From positions 1 through 60,770 of the forward strand of contig JAFZAL010000133.1 of the NCBI GenBank assembly GCA_017557195.1: a stretch of 60,770 bases of DNA, given 5' to 3'. The stretch comes from Thermoguttaceae bacterium (GTDB lineage: Bacteria; Planctomycetota; Planctomycetia; Pirellulales; Thermoguttaceae). Below, one piece after another: positions 1 to 8,000 of the stretch. The position numbers and the translations under genes are program-made. Below the pieces are notes generated by a model. The model had not been told where the DNA came from. It did no database searches and worked only from the letters and a program-made list of their open reading frames with translations. Positions within the stretch are counted from its first letter, which is position 1. Each line of letters starts with the position of its first letter.

Positions 1-200
1 CCCGCGCCTCCAACGGAGGCGCGGGAGGAAAAGCGTATTCTTCGATATTCTATTTATTCATCTTCTCCCTCCGGCGGTTGAAACCGCCGGTTATAGGAAT
101 ATCGTCCCTTCGGGACTTTAGCGGACTATCGTCCGCTGTCGCTGCCGCGACGTTTCGTATCTCATTTGGACAAATCTTCTACGCGCAGGAAAAAATTGCG
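1..200. repeat. Multi-hairpin intergenic repeat, copy A
   Basis: Four hairpins lie in a row: an 11-bp stem at 1-11/15-25, an 8-bp stem with a TGAA loop at 71-90, a 5-bp stem at 104-116 and a 7-bp stem at 120-137. A second copy with the same hairpin order and the same connecting text lies at 37891-38097. Stem sequences differ between the copies but stay paired. The left edge is cut by the window start. The element sits about 65 bases beyond the stop codon of the minus-strand acyltransferase gene, and copy B likewise sits just beyond a minus-strand stop. It could act as a terminator or mRNA 3'-end stabiliser, or be a selfish palindromic repeat. Confidence 0.8.
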
Positions 201-264
201 CTCCCTGCCGTTTTCAAAGTTCAGGTTCAAACAACTCTCAAAAATATTTGATTATTAATCGAAA

Positions 265-1644
265 CTATTGTTCCTCTTCGATGCTTTTCATCATTTCGTC
301 TACAAACATATTGTAGAACTCCAGCATGGTTTCTTCTGTAATCGTGTTGAGGTCGTATCGACAGGAAATAAACGCCTCGCCCTGGCGCTGCATGACGCCG
401 ACAGAAATGGGCGTGTGAGGACGGGTTGGCGGCGCGCCCAACATTCTAAACAGCTGAAGCGGGTACTGGTCGTGATCGATGCGGACGTCGTCGTTTGTGC
501 GATAATCTTCCTGCTGGCTGCTTTTACAAATGTTTCCAACCGTTGAAAGAATGACGGAACAGTGACATTGTTTATCAGACGTCATCAGGGACATAACTCC
601 GGGAATCTTGTGAAAAATTTTAATAACTTTGTTAAACGTTGAGCCGGAATTGTATTTTTTACATTTTGCAATATTATTCTGAATTGACTGAAGAAATGGT
701 TCTGAACGATCGCAGTCAACGGGTCTTTTGTCATTGAAAATATACCCAACGATATTGGCGCATGGGATTGTACGATGGAAATCCGTACGAATATTAATCG
801 GAACCAGCATTCGAAACCATCTGTTTTGTCGTTCGACAGATTTGTCGTCAACAGGATATTTTTCGATCCATTTACGGAGCGTGATATACATATCGCGCAT
901 CATGAGCGTATTGACGCTTGCTCCAAGGGATTTTGCCTTCGCTTTGTATTTCAAAAAGAAATCTTGTCCAAAACGCCGCCAGTACATCGGGTATGTAGAG
1001 GAGAGATTTGATTTATCGATTTTTTCTTCTTTGAGCATAGGCAAAACGCGATGAGCAAAGAACTGTTCTATCCCATGATAAATGTCATAGACTTTTGTGG
1101 AGAATGACATTTTTTCTTTGGGGACGAAATGAAGTTCTTCGCGGCGCGGGAACAGATCGACGTCAGGACGAAAATTCAGCGTTGACGTCTCTGTAATACC
1201 GTGAAGAAGCAAGTCGTATTCTTTCATCCAGTCGTCAAAAAACTGATTAACGCCAATTCCGTCTCCGACGGCGTGATGAATATAGATTTCAATGGCAACG
1301 CCGTCGCGATATTCTCGAACAATAATCTGGACGCAGCGTTCCTCCGGATTCAAAGTAACCATGTATCGGGTTCCTTCGCTTTCCTCAATGGATTTCTCTG
1401 ACGTTTCAAACGTGAGAGGAGCCTGATGTTGATCGTCCACGTCCCAAAAGAAATTTCTTCCCTTTTTGACGAGAACAGCTCTGAAGAGCGGTTCGAATTT
1501 CACGACTCGGTTATAGGCTTCGATAAGAAGATCGCGATTGATTTTCCCTCTGAACGCGTATTCCATGAGAATAGTCATCTCGTATCCGGGATGGCTGTCC
1601 TGAACCATGTACTTCTCAAATGCGGTTAAAGGCAGTAACGACAT
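265..1644 (-). CDS. Condensation-domain-like acyltransferase (PapA/WS-DGAT type)
   Basis: The 459-residue protein has an HHAVGDG motif at residues 123-129. This matches the HHxxxDG active site of the CoA-dependent acyltransferase superfamily (NRPS condensation domains, polyketide-associated PapA acyltransferases, wax-ester/DGAT enzymes). In that family the second His promotes attack of an alcohol or amine on an acyl thioester. There is no signal peptide or membrane segment, so it should be cytosolic. It is transcribed away from the iterative lipid synthase and shares its upstream region. A role in esterifying or amidating the acyl chain made by the neighbouring enzymes is likely but inferred. 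The length fits a stand-alone acyltransferase, not an NRPS module. The acceptor cannot be told from sequence. Confidence 0.75.
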   Translation of the reverse strand: MSLLPLTAFEKYMVQDSHPGYEMTILMEYAFRGKINRDLLIEAYNRVVKFEPLFRAVLVKKGRNFFWDVDDQHQAPLTFETSEKSIEESEGTRYMVTLNPEERCVQIIVREYRDGVAIEIYIHHAVGDGIGVNQFFDDWMKEYDLLLHGITETSTLNFRPDVDLFPRREELHFVPKEKMSFSTKVYDIYHGIEQFFAHRVLPMLKEEKIDKSNLSSTYPMYWRRFGQDFFLKYKAKAKSLGASVNTLMMRDMYITLRKWIEKYPVDDKSVERQNRWFRMLVPINIRTDFHRTIPCANIVGYIFNDKRPVDCDRSEPFLQSIQNNIAKCKKYNSGSTFNKVIKIFHKIPGVMSLMTSDKQCHCSVILSTVGNICKSSQQEDYRTNDDVRIDHDQYPLQLFRMLGAPPTRPHTPISVGVMQRQGEAFISCRYDLNTITEETMLEFYNMFVDEMMKSIEEEQ

Positions 1645-2029
1645 AGAATTATAACTAGATTATTTGTTAATAATACCTGAATGTGAAAACTACTGAAATA
1701 TATTATATTATAACACATAATCCCAAATAATTGCGAACTATCCCAAAATAATTAAAATTTGAGCCAAAATTAACGGAAAATGTCGGGAAAATCCAAGCTG
1801 GTAACAGTCATAACGATTATCTGGATTGTAGCAAAGCGACAATAGATAATGTCAAAAAAAAACAATAAACTCCATTGACAATTTGGATAATTGTGGTAAA
1901 ATAAATAATAAGGGAATTTCGCGTTATTGTTTAATTTCGATCATTTTTTAGATTGAGGGATAATTGTATATAACTGAATATTCCGAATAGAGCGACTATA
2001 TATATAATCTTTGAAGACATTTTAAAAAG
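1645..2029. other. Divergent regulatory region upstream of the lipid locus
   Basis: This AT-rich 385-base gap separates the divergent acyltransferase and synthase genes. It contains a near-consensus promoter toward the synthase (listed separately), two imperfect direct copies of TCCCAAATAATT near 1711 and 1741, and overlapping ATTATA motifs near 1702-1712 that could be a minus-strand -10. No ORF with coding character is visible. Confidence 0.5.
1875..1902 (+). promoter_or_regulatory. Sigma-70-like promoter for the synthase operon
   Basis: TTGACA at 1875-1880 and TAAAAT at 1897-1902 are separated by 16 bases. Transcription from here would give a leader of about 120 bases before the synthase ATG at 2030. 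Confidence 0.6.
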
Positions 2030-5000
2030 ATGTCGATGTTTCAAAGCAACTTAAGAATGAATTATCCGACTGAACCACTGGCGATAATTGGAGCGCATTG
2101 TTGCGCGCCTGGAGCTTTTTCACCTGAAGAGTTCTGGCAGAACCTTTCTCAAGGAAAGGTTTCGGTCGCTAATATATCAGAAGCGCGTTATCCGTTCAGC
2201 ATCTATAAGTCAGAAAAAAGCGGGGTCTGGGGTAAGAGCAATAACAATCTTTGCAGCGTAGTCGATCTTCCTCTGTTCAACAGTCAGTACAAGCCCGCGT
2301 TTTTAAAAGAGCTTATTGCGGGAGGCGTCGCTTCAGAAGACATTCCAGACGAAACTGGCATGGCGCTGGCGTCATTTACAGCGTATAACGCGATTAAGAG
2401 CGCTGGACTCGACCCGTTTAATTTGCCTCAGGTTCCGTTTAGCGTATTCACTGGCATGGTTCGTCTTTCTGATGGGTTCACGAATTCTCTCGCTCGTCAG
2501 GCGGCGCCGATGTGGCTGCAAATTCTCGAGCAGTCGTCGGGGTTGTCAAAGGAAGAATTAAAATCTATCGCTCAGGATTTTGAAGACTATCTGAATAAAG
2601 AAGACGATACTCTTGAACCGTATTTCCATAAAACGGACAAAAAGTATTCGCATTTTATCTCGCGCAAAATCCAGAGTCTGTTCAAACTCAACGGACAGGG
2701 ATTTACCTTTGACGACGCATGCTCCTCCTCGTTGGCTTCGCTGTATTTAGCTCAGCGGTTTTTCGCTCTTCATCCAGAGGGAATGGCGTTGTGCGGCGGC
2801 TATCATTTGATTTATCGAAGCAGCATTAATCTGTTTAGCCATAACAAGGCGGGGTCAGATATTGGATCTATGCCCTTTGACGAACGCGCCAACGGCTTGA
2901 TTCAGGGCGAGGGCTGTTCGTATTTGCTGGTTCGACCGCTGTCGGCGGCGCTGAAAGCCGGGAACAAGATTTTGGGCGTTGTTCGTGGGGTTGGCGTTTC
3001 CTGCGACGGGAAAGGCAAGGGACACTGGGCTCCTTGCGTTGAGGGTCAGAATCTGGCGATTTCCCGAGCGTGGGCGTCGGCGAATTTGAGCGAATCGGAC
3101 ACGCCCGACTTGATCGAAGCTCATGCAACCAGCACGCGCCTGGGAGACGCTACGGAACTGGAAGCGGTCGATGCGTTTCTCAAACAGAACCGTATTACAA
3201 AGCCGGTTCCGATTACCAGCGTCAAAGCCAATATCGGTCATCTGCTTGAGGCTGCGGGCGCGACGAGCATTATAAAAGTACTCAAAGCGTTACGCAATCA
3301 GACGATTCTTCCGCAAACGTCTTTCCAGGAGCCGACGTCAAAATTTGACTGGAACAATTCTCCGTTATACGTTCAGCAGGAAGTCAAAAGCTGGGCTGTT
3401 TCAAAAGATAAGAAACGCCTGGCGATGGTCAACGCCTACGGGGTGGGCGGTTTGAACGCGTCCGTTGTTTTGGAAGGTCCGGAAACGGCAGAATCGACAA
3501 ACAAAGAAACAGAACACGCTTCTGCGGCGCCGCAGGCGATTGCCGTGGTAGGAATCGGCTGCGTCGCGCCCGGCGCGTTTGATACAAATCAGTTCAGAAG
3601 AATCGTCAAGCAGGGCGAAAGCGTTATGACGGCTACGCCGGAAGACCGCGGCGACTTGTTACTGACCAAGTCTGATTTTGAAGAACTGTCTCAGCGCGGC
3701 GTCAAAGCGGGGTTTATCAACGATTATCAATATGACTGGAAGCGTCACAACATACCGCCCAAACAGATTCAATTTGGGCACGAACTGATTTACTGGTGTT
3801 TAGGCGCTGTTGATCAGGCGATTGACGACGCGGGATTGCCGAAGAATATCAAACAGTCCAACGCGCAGCCGGAACGCTGGGATCGATCCAGAACGGCTGT
3901 CGTTGCAGGAACCCGCTCTGGAACAGACTATTTGCATGTTGTTAATTCAGCCGGGATTCTTGCGGAATTTGAACATTCTGTTCATTCGTCTGTTGCAAAA
4001 TCAGAAACGGATTCGGCTAAAGCGGACGACGTTGTCAAACAATTCCATAAAGCGTTTTCCGAAAAGTTCCATCTGGAAGAAGACGTTTCCGGCGGATTTA
4101 CAATTAGCGTATACGGCTCCAAAATCGCTAAATCGTACGATATTACGGGTCCCATCTTTTCGCTCGACGGCGGACACAGCGCTTCGCTGACAGCGTTGGC
4201 GACGGCGTTCAATCTGCTACAGGACGCTCGAATTGACAACGTGATCTGCGTCAGCGGCGATCGTTCGCAGGGACCGGCGCTTCACGCCATGCTTCAGAAT
4301 CAAGACGAATCAATCGTTCCCCCGGCTGAAGGCGCAGTCGCTTTTGTTCTCAAACGGGCGGAAGACGCTCTGAAGAATGGCGACAAGATTTACGCGGTTA
4401 TTCCGAGTATTGAAACGGAATCGTCGGACGTTCATATTCTGGACGCGATTGACAATACATCTAAAACGACGATGCGTTCTTTTTCCTCAAAGGAGACAAA
4501 CGATATCGATGAATCCTTAACCAAAACGTTTGGCGATTTCGGCCCGGCAAAAGGCATGATGGCTCTTGCCAACGTTTTGCTTGATATTCAAGAGAAAAAG
4601 CAGGTCGCTTCGGCGGCGTGGCAAATTCAACATAAAGACAGTGAAGGGATTACTATTACCATGGATATAGAAAATGTTGCGTCGTATCGGGAAAGAGGAG
4701 AGAAACGAGACGACAAGACAAGTAACGATAATCGGGCTGCTGCGACCGTTGTCGAAATTCGGGAGCCGAGCGCTGCTGCTCATGCGCCCGTCAGTCCGTT
4801 GCGAAAGCCCGGCGCCCGAGTTGCGTTTCTCTTTGCAGGGCAGGGCGCTCAATATCCCAACATGATGAGCGGCATGACTGAACTGCCCGGCGCTAAGGAA
4901 ATTATTGAAGAACTTGACGATTTCCTGGCAACGGTCGGATTGCCGAATTTCAATACGGTTTTGCAGACGGAAGGGGCGAAACTGGGCAAAGACACGTTCA

Positions 5001-8000
5001 GAACGCAGTTGTCGCTGCTCATTGCTGACACGTTTATTTATCGTCTGTATTTATCTCAGGGCGTTCGTCCGGACGTTGTGATGGGACATTCCTACGGAGA
5101 ATATCCCGCCATGGCGGCGGCGGGCGTATGGCAATTCCAGGCGGCGGCTCTGGCAACGGAAATGCGCTGTCTGGCAATTGAGGATGCGCTGGCTGAATTT
5201 ACCGCCAAACGAACGAGAACGGCGATGCTGTCAACCAACGCGTCAGAAGACCAAATCATAGAAGGAATGGCGTCGATTCCAGACGCAGCGACAACGATTT
5301 TCGTTTCCAATCGCAACGCGCCCACTCAGACGATTATTGCCGGTACGTACGATTCCATTAAAAAGATGGAGTCGTATTTGCTTTCCTGCCAGCGTCTGGC
5401 GTTAATTCTGCCGGTGCCTGCCGCGTTCCATTCTCCGCTCATGACGGGCGTCTGCAAACCGTTTGCGGAGGCTCTCAAGCCGCTTACGTTTGATTTGCCG
5501 AACGGACTGCTTCTGAGTTCTGTTACAAGCGCGTTTGAGTCTGACCCGGACGTCTTCCGAAACAACCTGATTGAACAAATGACGAAGCCCGTCGATTTCA
5601 TCACGATGATTCGCAAGGCGTATAACGTTGGCTGCCGTCATTTTGTTGAAGTTGGACCCAAAAAGATTCTCACGAACCTCGCAAAGCAGATTCTCTCAGA
5701 CTGTACGGATGTTACATTCTACATTTCCGACAACAGCAAAGGCGGCGATCCGGAGAAGTTCCTGGACGTCTGCAATCAGCTTCGTAATATTCAGGACGTT
5801 CAAATCCCGGCAAAGAAGCTGGTTATCGAGACGCGAATCGAGAAAGAAGAATCCCGAATCGAGAGAAGAGACGCAGCCCCGATACAGACCACGCCGCAGT
5901 CTACGCTCCCGGCGTCGAGCTATTCAATCAGCGTTTGCCGTCAGTCCGGAACGCCCTACGAAATGGGGCTTCAGTACGGAAAACAGTACGTTGAGGAATT
6001 GCGCGCGATGGTTCGACGTTATGTCGATATTGTCGGTCACGCAACCGAAAAACTCCTGCCGCCTGCTCCCGCGATGGATAAGGAGTCGTTGACAACCCGA
6101 TTCGGAGAAGACGGCTACGAAGAGATGCGCGGCATCGCCGACGGAGCGGGAATTCCGTTGGAAGCCCTTGTTCGTCACAACGTATGTCTCTTCCCGACGA
6201 TGGACACGTCCGAACAGAGAAAGATTTCTAATACAGGAAAAACAATTCCTGCCAGTACAATAAAGATGGATTCTGACAGTACAATAAAAATGAGTTTTGA
6301 ACCATTGGGACGCGTTGCCAGCGGCTGCGTTCAGTTTGCCGGTACAACCCCAAACGGCGCGTTTATTCACGGCTGCAATATCGATTTGCCGTTTAAGAGA
6401 ATTGTGCCGGACAGCGTTCAGGTTCAAGTCCAGGTTCGTCAGCCCGCCAATCGGATTTCGCATTGTTTCGTTGGCGTTACAGGCATGCTGGGAACGATCG
6501 GCGGCATCAATTCCAAGGGCTTGTGCGTTACCAGCTGTACGATGCTGGATTACCCGACGCCATTCCAGGTCAAGCCGGAATCCATGGAACATTCGACGTT
6601 GATCGAACGGATCCTTTCTGAGTGTTCCAATATCGACCAGGCGTTGAAGATGATTTATCAAAACGGCGCAATTGGCGGCTGGACTATTGGCTTGACGGAA
6701 GGCGCGACCGGCGCGATTGCCCAGATTGAATACTGTGACAAAATGGTCGTACATCGAGACGCCATGGACTTCCTCGCGCAGGCAAACCATTCGCAGCTGC
6801 TGGTTAATGAACGACCAGAGCGCGGCGTTGAAGTTCCGGAACACTCCAAAATCCGGGAAGCGCGGCTGCGTCAGATTCTTACCAACGACGGCGCGGAATC
6901 GACGTTGGCTGTTGACGCTCTGACGGCGTTTGCCGCTTTGCGGGACGTTCAATTGCCCAATCAGAGTGAAAAGCCTCTGCCGGGCGCGTTCAGAACCATC
7001 AATATGCTTCATCGCATTGACAACGTCTGCTCATGGATGTTTAACCATACCGCACAAACGCTCATGGTTGCGTCTACGCCAGACGTTTACGTCTCTGAAG
7101 ACGACAAGGCTCTTTGGAACGAGATTCCGATTCGAGACTTGCTGCCGGATTACGACTCTCGAGCGGAGAGCAAACCGCAGAGCGTTGTCAGCAAAGCCCC
7201 GGCTGTGGAAACGCCTGTTCAACCCAAAGTGGAAAAGGCAAAGTCGTTTACTGTTTCGGAAATCGCCCGATTTACTCCGACTCAGTTCTATGACAAAATC
7301 AAACAGGCGGCTGCCGATATTGAGAAGTCTGTAACAACCCGGTATATTGAATGTTTGGTTGAAGCCCCAACTTTACCTGAGGCGTCTGCGCTTGACGGCA
7401 GAACGCTGATTATCGGTTCTGAAAAGAACCCTGTCGCAATGGAACTGGTTCGACAGTTGAAGCCCGTTTCCAGCGACGTTGTCGTTTTCGACCTGTGCGA
7501 CAACAACGGCGGAAAATCCGAGGAAACGATTGCTGCGGAAATCGACGCTCTGTGGAATCAAGCCCCGATTTACAACGTCTTTGTCGTTCCGAGCTGGGAC
7601 GCTGAGACGTCGTACAAGTTTAAGCAGTCGGACTGGACGCAAATGGAAAATACGACGATTCTGCCGTTGTATTTGACGCTGCGCCAGATTTACCGCTGCG
7701 CCAACGCTCAGAAGGAAGTTGGAAAGCTTCGTCTGGCGGCGGGCGTCAGACTGGGCGGCGACGGCGGTTTTGCCGGCTATTCCGATCGCGTTGAAGGCGG
7801 CGCTATTGCCGGTCTTGTTCACAATCTTCACGTTGAAAACCTGGCGACGTTTGGTTCCAACACCTGTTTCAAGGCGGTGGACTTCTCGCTCAAGGCGGCG
7901 CCAGAATTCGTCGCGAAATCCCTTATCAAAGAACTGGCGCATTTTGAATCCCATACCGACGTCTGCTACCAGTCCGAAAAACGCTATATCCTGACGATGG

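Noticed and set aside
5924-7012. A 362-codon minus-strand frame opposite the C45 domain
   Set aside because: Shadow of the plus-strand frame, which has clear family motifs; no start signal or homology is visible.
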